A stretch of 64,000 bases of DNA, taken from Pseudonectria foliicola (Eukaryota; Ascomycota; Sordariomycetes; Hypocreales; Nectriaceae). A program made the position numbers and the translations under genes. The notes under the pieces are model-generated. The model saw only the letters and a list, made by a program, of their open reading frames with translations, made no database searches and was not told the DNA's origin. This document shows, in pieces, positions 1-8,810 of this stretch. The stretch lies in NCBI GenBank assembly GCA_003693505.1, contig QUZD01000004.1:248343-312342 (forward strand). The letters are read 5' to 3'. Positions within the stretch are counted from its first letter, which is position 1, and every line of letters begins with the position of its first letter.

Positions 1-950
1 CTCAACGCATGGGTGGCACAACACCAGATGCGAGAACTCTCTTTGTTTCGGACTCGCAAGGCCTTGGGCCAGACTCGCCTACCCCGCGCAGTTTTACTGC
101 GGCCTATTTAGACCCGTCGGGGCGTGGAGACACCCAGATGTGGATATACTCCACGCTTGAGGACAAGGCAGCTTGCGATGTGCCAACGGACCTCTACACG
201 ACGCAACTGCAGCTTCTAGTGGAGGCGGCAACGGAGGTAGCGCGGGACTATGCGGGCAAAATGTGTTATGGCGACTCGGTCCTGTTGGGGACGGTGCACT
301 CGGGTGTAAGAGAGATTCTTGAGCGGTCAGGGCGCGTGTCCCCAAGAGAGACGGGATATTACGACAAGTGGCTCTTCCGAGTTGGTGAGATGCCAGACTT
401 TGGAGATGCTTTGCCTGAAGGGTTGAAATGGTCGCGTGCCACCGAGGAAGACTGCAGAGTGGTTCTTTCGAGGACCAACATCCCGAGGAGTGTGTAAGTC
501 GCCGCCCAAGCAGATGGATAAGCACTGGTCTGTTGCTGATGCGCTGATTATTTGGTATAGAGAGGTCTTGTCCAGGTTGCCGAGCTTGAATATCAAGCTT
601 GAGAATGAGACACCCATCTCTTGGGCGTTTCTTGGTGAGAAGCCTCAAGTCCAAGATATCCGCGGCACACTAACTCACCATCCCAGGCACTGATGCTTCC
701 CTGACAAGTCTTCATTGCGAGGTATGAGATGAACTGGGCCAGGTTGAGACAATGAGGCTGATGCTTCACATAGGAAGAGCACCGTAGGAAAGGCCTGGCC
801 AAGAAGGTGGCATCCAAAATCTTCCGGGAGCGCACGGTCGACTACGGCCCGGACGGATGGTGTTCTGCTGACGTTGCTGTCGACAATGAGGCGAGCCAGG
901 GTATGTGTCGCAGTCTCAATGGGAAGCCGCACTGGATTGTGTCGTGGTGA
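1..950 (+). CDS. GNAT-family N-acetyltransferase, 5' partial
   Basis: The C-terminal part of a GNAT (FR47-like) acetyltransferase, which would move an acetyl group from acetyl-CoA to an unidentified amine. The frame is open to the left edge, so the ATG at position 9 is probably internal and the true start lies outside. Exons: to 493, 562-phase from 561 to 634, 687-721 and 774-950; introns 494-560, 635-686 and 722-773, all GT-AG, join without a frame break. After splicing, the text AWAFLG-like 'ISWAFLGTDASL' leads into 'EEHRRKGLAKKVA', which carries the R-x-x-G-x-A acetyl-CoA loop (motif A). The protein ends with the usual NxxSxxxCxSLGG-type segment ('NEASQGMCRSLNGK'). The substrate is not deducible. 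It converges on the phosphomannose isomerase gene. Confidence 0.8.
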
Positions 951-1250
951 GTTGAGATTCCCGCTTCTATTCTGATTCACAAGGGGCTTCATATTGACTT
1001 GAATTCGAGGGTTCTGTTGAATCTAAGCGAGAAGCCCTCGATTAAAAATTGAGACATATTGATGCAACTTCACGACATTTGCTATGAGATTCAATTGCAA
1101 GATGAACATCGATAGTAGAAGATATAGACATCAGCAATACACACATCGCCAAGAACTGGGAACGGTAGCTCTTTGCAATACAAACTCTACGCCCAAGTCG
1201 TTGTGGGAACCAGGCTCACTCTCATGCAATCATTATATCTATCTTTTATT
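951..1250. other. Convergent intergenic region, no gene seen
   Basis: Three hundred bases of 3' flank between two converging genes. It is AT-rich and I see no coding potential or structured RNA in it. Confidence 0.6.
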
Positions 1251-2516
1251 TTACTCCACGTACATGGCGTGGGCCAGCAACCCACTGCCCCTAGCAGTGA
1301 AATTCAGCTTTACTCCTTGTGATACAAAGTAAACGTTTCCTTCTGACAGTTCAAACTCGTCCTTGTCGTTCGCCTTGACCGTTGCACTGCCCTCGGTAGC
1401 AAGCAATATCGTCGGGCCAGCCTTGCCAAGAACCTCTCGCTGCCCCCCACCCAGCCGCGTCTCCAACACATTGAACTCGCTCGTCGGCGGCTTGAAGACC
1501 TTTGTGCGGCCCTCCTCGCTCCGCGTGTACTTTACAGGCTTGAGGACGGCCTCGAGCTTGTCGTGCGGGCTAAAGGTCAGCAGGGAGCAGAACTGGGCCG
1601 CGTTGTTGCGCTCCGCCTTGGGGCAGAAGCCCGTATTGAGCACATTGTCGGAACGGGCCATGCACTCGATGATGTCGCCCGCGATGTAGGCGTGGATGCC
1701 ATCGGCGGGAATGTAGATGCATTCGCCCGCCTGTAGGGCCACATAGTTCATCGTTAGAAGGCCGACGAGAATGCCAGGGTCTTCAGTCGAGAAGTCCTTT
1801 TCGAGACGTGCGGCTAGTTGAGGAATGGGGGAGTTGATGCCGGTAAAGGCAGAGTCGGGAAGCCCTCGTAGTTTGGTATATGTGTCCTTGATGGTTTCAT
1901 CTGAGGCTTCCAGTATGGCCTGGACGACCTTGCGTAGGTCCTCATTTGTGAGCTTGCCGTGAGCCGCATCACCAGCAACCAGCAAGTGTTTTAGTGGCTC
2001 AAGTTGGAGTAGTGATGCGATCGAATCAAGCGGCTTGAACCCGCAGAATGCCTCAAAGTCGGACAGGGCGAGGGCGATTTCGGGCTTGTGGTTGGGATCG
2101 GTAAAGTTGCTCGGGTCCTCCTTGTGCAGCTTGGCCGCCGTCTCCTTGTTGGGGTGAATCTGCAACGGCAAGGCCTTGGAGATGGACAAGACCTTGGGAA
2201 GGAATGGGAGCATAGTGTGCCCAAACTTGCTGGTGACCTTGTCTCCGAGGAGCTCTTTGGGGTACCGGTCGAGGACTTGTTGGAGATCCTCGCCGGTGCT
2301 GGCCACATACGAAGGCAACACGGGATAGGTGCCCATCCACATCTCGGCATAAGGCTTGTCTTCGTTAATCTTAAAGTCCTCTTGCGGGCCATCGCCATCC
2401 CAGCCGGGCGTCTTGGCGCAGAGCCGGGCTGCGAGGGAGTTGGAGCCTTGCTTGCCCCATGGGTACTGGTTGCAGCTGCACTTGAGCTGGTAGAAGGGCG
2501 CGAGCTGTGTTGACAT
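1251..2516 (-). CDS. PMI1: Mannose-6-phosphate isomerase (class I)
   Basis: Single-exon gene of 421 residues. The cytosolic zinc enzyme interconverts fructose-6-phosphate and mannose-6-phosphate, feeding GDP-mannose for cell-wall mannan and glycosylation. The class I signature is complete: an N-terminal 'NQYPWGK' block, the zinc ligands Gln119 and His121 ('LQIHPNKE'), Glu146 ('HKPEIALAL') and His275 ('ADGIHAY'), and the active-site arginine segment 'MARSDNVLNTGFCPK' around residue 288. Length matches fungal homologues (about 420-450). The start is the first ATG of the frame, immediately before the conserved N-terminus. Upstream at 2645-2652 lies a perfect CRE palindrome. Confidence 0.97.
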   Translation of the reverse strand: MSTQLAPFYQLKCSCNQYPWGKQGSNSLAARLCAKTPGWDGDGPQEDFKINEDKPYAEMWMGTYPVLPSYVASTGEDLQQVLDRYPKELLGDKVTSKFGHTMLPFLPKVLSISKALPLQIHPNKETAAKLHKEDPSNFTDPNHKPEIALALSDFEAFCGFKPLDSIASLLQLEPLKHLLVAGDAAHGKLTNEDLRKVVQAILEASDETIKDTYTKLRGLPDSAFTGINSPIPQLAARLEKDFSTEDPGILVGLLTMNYVALQAGECIYIPADGIHAYIAGDIIECMARSDNVLNTGFCPKAERNNAAQFCSLLTFSPHDKLEAVLKPVKYTRSEEGRTKVFKPPTSEFNVLETRLGGGQREVLGKAGPTILLATEGSATVKANDKDEFELSEGNVYFVSQGVKLNFTARGSGLLAHAMYVE

Positions 2517-3374
2517 TGTATTGGATATAATATTCTTGCCTGTCTCTGAGTTTGTGTTCGAGCCGCCAACCTGAAGGCGTGTATTTATCGGTCATTGTCT
2601 TTGTCAATGACGGCATGCGGCTGTCATTGCTTCGTGGCAATCGTTGACGTCAGGCCAAGGTACCGATGACTTACGGTGGAGATGTCCATCGAAAAGATGA
2701 GCCGATTTGAGCTTTTCAAGAGGCTGTTATGCTCACTAATACAAATATGGCGGAATCCACCGGCATTGCGGAGCAGCCTTCCTGACTCCTTGCAGCAGAC
2801 GGACTACAATTTGGACTACAATTCGGACGTCACCTCCGGATGGTTCCACTTTTCCCGATCGTGGGCCGGGCCCGATGACGGATCACAAATGCCCGATGAA
2901 TTGGTGTAATCGTACTATGGCAAGGATAGACAAAGGGAATATAAAGGAGTGACCTTGCAAACCGACAGAAAATGATAACGTTCTTTTCTGAGTTGTCCTC
3001 TTGGCGAGTGCAAGTAGGTGCTCAACTACCGTCGACACCGCGGATGGGCAGTCTACCCTCCTGCGAAGCCGGCGCGAATCCGTTCGCAATGCGCAAAACT
3101 TACAACATGAACCCCCAACCGCGTGAATTGCTTGCCCTGCGAGTACCAGTTGCTAGCGGTAGTGCAGGTCAGGCCAGCCTGACAGCACGTAGGTTCCGTG
3201 AAGCCTTGGCCACCGCGTTGGGCCCATCTGCCAGCGCACTTTGGACAGTCTAGTTGAAGACCTGAGACATGAGCTTACTCAATGGACAAGATCTAAAGAA
3301 AAGAACAGGGCCTAAATTACGTTGGATCCAGAGTTGCTGGCTGCGGCCTTCTGGGCACCAAAAGCCTAGCCCCT
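2517..3374. other. Intergenic region upstream of PMI1
   Basis: About 860 bp between the PMI1 start and the xylanase stop, both genes on the minus strand. Apart from the CRE palindrome I see nothing assignable; the short open frames here lack codon structure or recognisable domains. Confidence 0.5.
2645..2652. promoter_or_regulatory. CRE-like palindrome TGACGTCA
   Basis: A perfect eight-base TGACGTCA palindrome about 130 bp upstream of the phosphomannose isomerase ATG. It is the classical bZIP (ATF/CREB-type) binding sequence. Assignment to this promoter is inference from position only. Confidence 0.35.
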
Positions 3375-4172
3375 CTACCTGCACGAAGTCTCTCCGACAG
3401 TGATGGTCGCCGAGCCGGCGCTGTGGTACCCCTCGGTAGCCATGATCTGGTAGTCGAAGCTGCCCAGCCTCATGCCGAGCTTGGCCCAGGCGTCAAAGTG
3501 GTTGGCCGTCGTGATCTTGCCGCCGACGCGCTTGTTGCGGCGGATGGACCAGTACTGCGGGAACGTCTTGGTGCCCTCGATGGAGGGTGCGTTGGTGCGC
3601 GTGCTGACATAGATGTCGTAGACGGAGCCGTCGGTCGTCACCTCGCCCTTCTTGGTCGCCTTGCTGGCCGGGTTGTACGTGCCAAAGTTCTCGACAACGT
3701 AGTACTCGATGAGAGGGTTCTTGCTCCAGCCGTAGAGGGCGAGATAGCTGTTGCCGTTGGGGCGGTAGGTGCCAGAGTATTGGACGCAGCTTGTGAGCGT
3801 GTCAGGAGTCGAAGCATCTCGAGTCGAGGACCATGCTTGCTTACCGGCGGCTACCAGTCTGCCATCCCTTTCCACCGACAAAGTTGCCTCCCTTGCCGCC
3901 TGCGGACCAGTTGACGCTGTATTTACCACCGGCCTGGTTGGTGTAAGTCACGGCGGAACCACCGTCAGTCCACCACGAATAGAAGAAGCTAGAGCGTGCA
4001 TCGTGTTAACCCTATTCATCAACAAAAAAAATCCACAGGCTGCGTACCCGTCATGCGTGCCTCTGCTGCTGGGAGTCGAGGCTCGCTTGTCGAGAGAAGC
4101 AAGATCGCTGGGAGCGGCGAGAGCTCCAGCCAGCAGGGTGATGCCTGCAAAGAGAGAGGAAAAGGCGACCAT
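3375..4172 (-). CDS. Secreted GH11 endo-1,4-beta-xylanase
   Basis: Three exons, 4048-4172, 3845-3988 and 3375-3789, with introns 3989-4047 (59 bp) and 3790-3844 (55 bp), give 227 residues, the usual GH11 size. Residues 1-20 form a signal peptide. A short propeptide ending in Lys-Arg (29-30) suggests Kex2 processing. The beta-jelly-roll hallmarks are present: 'YSWWTDGG', 'GKGWQTG', and the catalytic pair Glu118 (nucleophile, 'NPLIEYY') and Glu209 (acid/base, 'ATEGYHSAG'). The residue at the pH-setting position ('GNFVGGKGW') is Asn, the type seen in neutral rather than strongly acidophilic xylanases. Cys91 and Cys226 are unusual for the family. The enzyme hydrolyses xylan outside the cell. Two GGCTAA sites lie upstream. 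Confidence 0.96.
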
Positions 4173-4193
4173 GATGAATGAATGTTATTACCG

Positions 4194-4199
4194 GGCTAA
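4194..4199 (+). promoter_or_regulatory. XlnR/Xyr1-type GGCTAA site in the xylanase leader
   Basis: GGCTAA, the core element of the fungal xylanase activators XlnR/Xyr1, lies 22 bp upstream of the xylanase ATG. It reads on the strand opposite to the gene. Being so close to the start, it is more likely in the transcribed leader and may be chance. Confidence 0.25.
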
Positions 4200-4424
4200 C
4201 AGTTGATTTTGATTGAATACACTAGACGGCGAGGAAAAGAGGAAATGGCACCCTTTTAATCGCATCGCTTCTTACGTAGTCTGCACCAGGCTTGACAATT
4301 TGCCGGCGCTAGACCAGGGTTGAGTGGGCGACGAGCAAATGGTCATCTCGCGATTCTGCTGGAAGAGAAACCGGCCTGAAACATATCGGAACCCCTGTCT
4401 CCGGAGATGGTCAATGAAGGGGGT

Positions 4425-4434
4425 TTAGCCCCAC
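4425..4434. promoter_or_regulatory. Overlapping XlnR (GGCTAA) and CreA (SYGGRG) sites
   Basis: TTAGCC (4425-4430), the complement of GGCTAA, runs into CCCCAC (4429-4434), which fits the CreA/Mig1 consensus SYGGRG on the minus strand. The sites lie about 255 bp upstream of the xylanase ATG in gene orientation. Such an arrangement would permit xylose induction with glucose repression; this is inferred from family knowledge. Confidence 0.4.
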
Positions 4435-5308
4435 GAATTTTCCAGCTATAGCGGACTGTGGAAGTAGTTGTTCCGCCGTACAATCGCAACTACGGCACCA
4501 AGCGGTTTATCTTTACAACTAACATTTTAGATCGGGAACTAGTTGCACATCAAAGTACAGCCTAGACCAACAACAATGAATGATATTAATGAAATGATGG
4601 TACAGTTACTTTTCATATTGAGAGTTACATAGTTTGGCGTCTTCCTTTGTAGGGCCTCTCGTTGAAGACTCTTTGTTCGTCTTGGGGTTTTACATTCACA
4701 TAGTAGGCCTCGCATGTATTAAGCAATATGTCATATAACCGGTAGCGTAATCAATTTAGATTATTGGGTGTCGCGTCCTATGTGAGAGACCCTGGTCTGT
4801 CACACACTCACGATGGTGCCTCATGTTTCAACGGGGCCAGTGCGCAGCATACTCTGCAACACTGAGGACTCGAACAAGAAACCGCGTACCAAATTATCAC
4901 TGAATTAGTCGTCGGAGCTTTGGTGGCATGAAGAGTGGGATTCTGTACGACTAGACCGCTTGTTGAACCCAGGCCGTGAGATACGGTGTAGCGACTGGCA
5001 ACAACTAACCCCTGCAACTCTTCGTGACATCGCGTGACACCTTTCCAAAATTTAGAAGGGACTGCTACTAGATTTGTCACGTTCCGGGTCGATCATCTGG
5101 GCAGGAAGTGTAATCAAGTAGTTCAAATGGCCGATGCAATCGCCATATTACCACTGAGATTGAGCCACCTAAAGACATATGACATGCGCAACGGCTGGCA
5201 AGCCAAGCAGATGTCATGAGGTCTCTTATTTGAAGCCAAGCGTCATTAAAAAATCTTCTATTCAGGACAATAGATATATACAGTCTAGATGCACCTCGTC
5301 CCACTAGT

Positions 5309-5930
5309 CTAGTTGTCCAGACCAGGGCAATTCTCCGAGTCTCTCGCGGTAATCTCCTTGTAATCCGGAGGAAGAGTCCAGATGATGTCGAAGCGGTCAG
5401 AGGGGTACTCTCCTGCATCATCAGCGCCCAGCTCCTCGGCAATGTCCGTCAGGGCGCCGTGCTGCCAGCTTGGGGATTGTTAGTCTAGGCTCAAGAGAGT
5501 CAAATCGCACTAGGGGACATGCCTGATGAGAATGTTTCCCTCGCCGTCGTAGTCGTCAACGACATCCTTGACACAGTCGTAGTCATTGCGGTCGCAAGAA
5601 ACGTCAACCTTGAGGCCAAGATCGTCGGCAAGAGGCTTGACGGTGTCATAAGGTCTCTTTCTCTTTCCATCTGATGGATATAGTTAGCGACTCTGCATCT
5701 CAAGACATGTTTCTGATGGCCAGCTCACTCTTCTTGTACTCTTGAGCCATGACATGGCCGATGTTGTACTTGGAGTCGGGCCCAAACACTTTTCGGAGGC
5801 ACTGTGCCCGCTTCTCTCCCTGGACACTGAGCCCATTGCCCTCTTCGGGCTTCTCGCCGTGACGGATCAGGTAGACAGTCGGCTTGGCGACGACCAGGGA
5901 GGCCAAGAAGAGAACGACGCCCAGCTTCAT
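5309..5930 (-). CDS. Secreted histidine-phosphatase (phosphoglycerate-mutase-like) protein
   Basis: Three exons, 5729-5930, 5523-5670 and 5309-5468, encode 169 residues. Intron 1 (5671-5728) is GT-AG. Intron 2 (5469-5522) has a GC donor, and no GT donor restores the frame. The N-terminus is a signal peptide ('MKLGVVLFLASLVVA') followed at once by the catalytic 'YLIRHGEKP' motif of the histidine phosphatase superfamily, whose His takes the phosphate. Joined exons give 'NGKRKRPYDTV' and 'GNILISWQHGALTD'; the second supplies the conserved late His. This short form (about 170-190 residues) is common in ascomycetes, and its substrate is not established. The residual GxWxH-type block and RHG support the fold but not a specific reaction. 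Confidence 0.88.
5469..5522 (-). other. GC-AG intron (54 bp)
   Basis: The second intron of the histidine phosphatase begins AG|GCATGT and ends CCAAG. With this GC donor the reading goes directly from 'GNILI' to 'SWQHG', matching family structure; no nearby GT donor does so. Confidence 0.75.
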
Positions 5931-7590
5931 GTTGACTGAGTTGCGTAGTGAATGGGAAGAAGCGGTTGAGATGCCTGGAATGATTTTTTCCCTCTGTTTA
6001 GCTCGGCTGGCCGTGAACCTTTATAGACGATGAAAAGTATCCCCCACGCCGCAATGTCGGGTCAAGCGGCGCTCGGTCGCCAAGACGTCGATGCAGATCG
6101 TCTGTGTTTCCGCAAGATGGAAGTTTAACTAGGGTGCTCGGGGTTTATTTCGCGGGATGGCGCAGGCAACTGATCCGAGAGAAAGATTGCACGTGTGATT
6201 TCCGGGCTAGTTGATTTGATCCTAGAGTCGGTTGTTTTGTGGGACGTATTCCTCTAATAGCTCCATTGTCCACAATGGGACACCGAATCGACAAGCGTGG
6301 GGAAGGACAACAGGGTGGCACGGGTGCTGATACGACACACAGACGGGCAGAAGGATTTCCTTTCGAGTGGATCCGTGAGGATAGTAATCCTTTGAGAAGC
6401 TGTAGATGCACCCGTCGCCTCATCTGGCTGCAGCAGTGGTAATGGGTGCTTGCGGACTTGCATCCGTAATGAGTCGTTTAAGAAATAAATCACGCAAATC
6501 TGGGATTGTGGTATGATGAAACACAATCTGTGAGGATGAAATGCTCAGAATGGACGTGATTCCTTGTAATTACCTGCAAGTTTCTCTAGATAGCATAACC
6601 GTTGTCCTTGCAATTTCTAATCCTCCGTCGTCAATCACCATTAGGGACCAGGTTCATCATGAGATTGCTCTACGAGGCCCGGCCTGTTTAAGAGCATTAA
6701 CAATCCTCGAGTTGTTTGATAGAAGGAAAATCAACAAAAAAACGGACCAGCACGCTAGGGACGAAAATGGCTGTTCTGGATGCTCTATCCGGTAGGTAAA
6801 TTACAATTCCCACCAAGGCCTATAAAGACCTAGAAAAGTTCCAGTTACCTCTGCTTATGATATTGCCAGGGTTTGAAAAGGGGAACGAGGTGAAGCATGA
6901 CCCTTTACAACTTGATACGTTAATCCACATTAGCTAGGTTTGCACACGACTCGGAAAGGCTGAGAGAGATGCGAAGACTTCACAACTAAGAAATATATCG
7001 CTTTCGTTTTCAATTTGTGAGATCTCGTTGAGAATCTTCACGGTTCCAAACCTGCGAGCTACTACTGATAGCTTATGAGCCATATGCCGCCATGGCATTA
7101 TCCTTATCACCTATAGTCTCTTCAACGCGAATAGGACTGCCAATCAAGCACGTCAAGGGGATTCTACTAAAATGACCGCGAGTGGGAAAAAACAAGAAAC
7201 TGCCAATCATCATCAGCTATGAGACGGCCCACGGATTCATTCAAGTGAGCTGTGTGCGATATGCCTTTGCCACTATTCCGGCCCCGGAGGGAACATACCA
7301 CTGGATTCAGATGTAAATTGGCTAAATAAAACGAATGATTGCCCGACTCTCCGCCCTGAAGCTTCTGTACTCCTTGTGGCTTTGGGAATAACGCCATATA
7401 CTTTGAAAACGTTGGGCGGATTTGCGGACAACGGCGCGGATCCGGCGTCCGCGGATGTGCGAGCAAACTCCGCAAACTATGGACAACTTACTTAAAGTCA
7501 CCACAATTACCGCTGGATTAATGGACATCAAAACAAATCACCAGCTTTTTGAAAGCGCCTGAATCAACAGCATCATTCGACCTGAGAATC
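5931..7590. other. Divergent intergenic region, no gene seen
   Basis: About 1.66 kb between the phosphatase and the NmrA-like gene, which point away from each other. It is AT-rich, especially 6540-7100. The small open frames are not conserved-looking and carry no domain. Both promoters must lie here. Confidence 0.5.
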
Positions 7591-8618
7591 ATGGCTTCTT
7601 CCAACGTTGTCGTTATCCCAGCCTCCACCAAAGCTGGCACTGCAACAATTCGGGCACTTCTGAGATGGGACAACAAGGTCAAAATCCACGGTTTCTATCG
7701 AGATATTTCAAAAGCACCTGAGGAGTTTACGTACAACCCTCAGTTTCAAGCAAAGCAGGGCGATGTTACCAATGGGCAGGGCCTGGACTTTGAGGACTTC
7801 AATTCTGTCTTTTACATTCCGCCCCCGACATACGACGGAAGAGACCAGAGTGAGCACGCCACCGGAGCGGCGCAGAATATCAAAAAGGCCCTCGAAAATG
7901 CGCAGTCGGTTGAGAAACTGGTCCTTCTTTCTTCCATGGGCGCTGAACACGAGCACAGCATCGTAAGCATGATCCCCGCTCTGTTTACAGTCAAGCTTCG
8001 CTTACACTTACCAGGGTATCTTGAGGTTGAACCACATATCGGACCAGATATTGAAAGATGTTGTCAAGAGAGTCATTATTGTCAAGCCAGGTTACTTTCA
8101 AGAGAATTGGGTACACGCTTTCGAAACCATGCAGGCTACTCCGCCAGTCTTTTACTCGGTCATCACGCCTCTAGACCATAAGATCCCAATGGTAGGTGGC
8201 TATTGCCCTGACATTAGCAACACAATCCGTCTCCAATACTAAATCAACCACTTAGACTAGCATCGATGATGTAGGTGACTTTTGCGCCAAGTCGCTACAG
8301 CAAACCGAAGATGGCGATGGAAACGTTGGCCCCTCGTACATCGACCTATGGGGGCCCCGTCTGTATAGCACCAATGATGTCAAGGAAGCAATCGAAGCTG
8401 TGACCGGGAAAAGACTGGAAGTAATTGGGATTGACAAGTCCAATCTCGCAGAGTTCTTTGGTCAACAGGTCCCTGCCGCTCATGTACAGGACATGGTGGA
8501 AATGACTGCTGCTGCTCTACCAGGTGGTATAATGGCCAGCGAATTTGGAGATAAGAAGCAGGTTGTCAAGGGCACTACTGAGTTGGAGGATGCATTGCGT
8601 AAGGCTTATGGGGTTTGA
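7591..8618 (+). CDS. NmrA-like NAD(P)-binding Rossmann protein
   Basis: Three exons, 7591-7962, 8015-8191 and 8256-8618, all phase 0, give 303 residues. Introns are 52 and 64 bp. The start is the ATG opening 'MASSNVVVIPASTKAG', which places the first beta-strand at the N-terminus as in NmrA/HSCARG proteins. Family features include 'VFYIPPP' (strand 4), 'KLVLLSSMGAEH' (strand 5 with the Ser-rich loop), and a C-terminal 'GDFCAKSL' segment. The dinucleotide loop normally GxxGxxG reads PASTKAG, so only one glycine remains. Such proteins are redox sensors or atypical reductases. No substrate is implied, and the degenerate loop leaves nucleotide binding uncertain. Confidence 0.85.
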
Positions 8619-8810
8619 GCATGTCGGTGCGAGCTACGAAAGGTTGATTGTCACTTTGACAGGTCCTATAGAGGAGAGATCTCTGAACTCATTGCTTTAA
8701 TGGAGGCTACGTAGCCACAATGCCGATGCCATGACGCCTAGTGTATTGCAATGTATAGTGCATAGTGCAACCGCGGTGGGAAACCTTCATCTCCTACATT
8801 GACTTAGGTG

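Larger units (their letters stand above)
4173..5308. other. Xylanase upstream region
   Basis: About 1.1 kb between the xylanase start and the 3' end of the histidine phosphatase gene. It holds the XlnR/CreA-type sites listed separately. It is AT-rich between 4440 and 4800. No further gene is supported. Confidence 0.5.
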
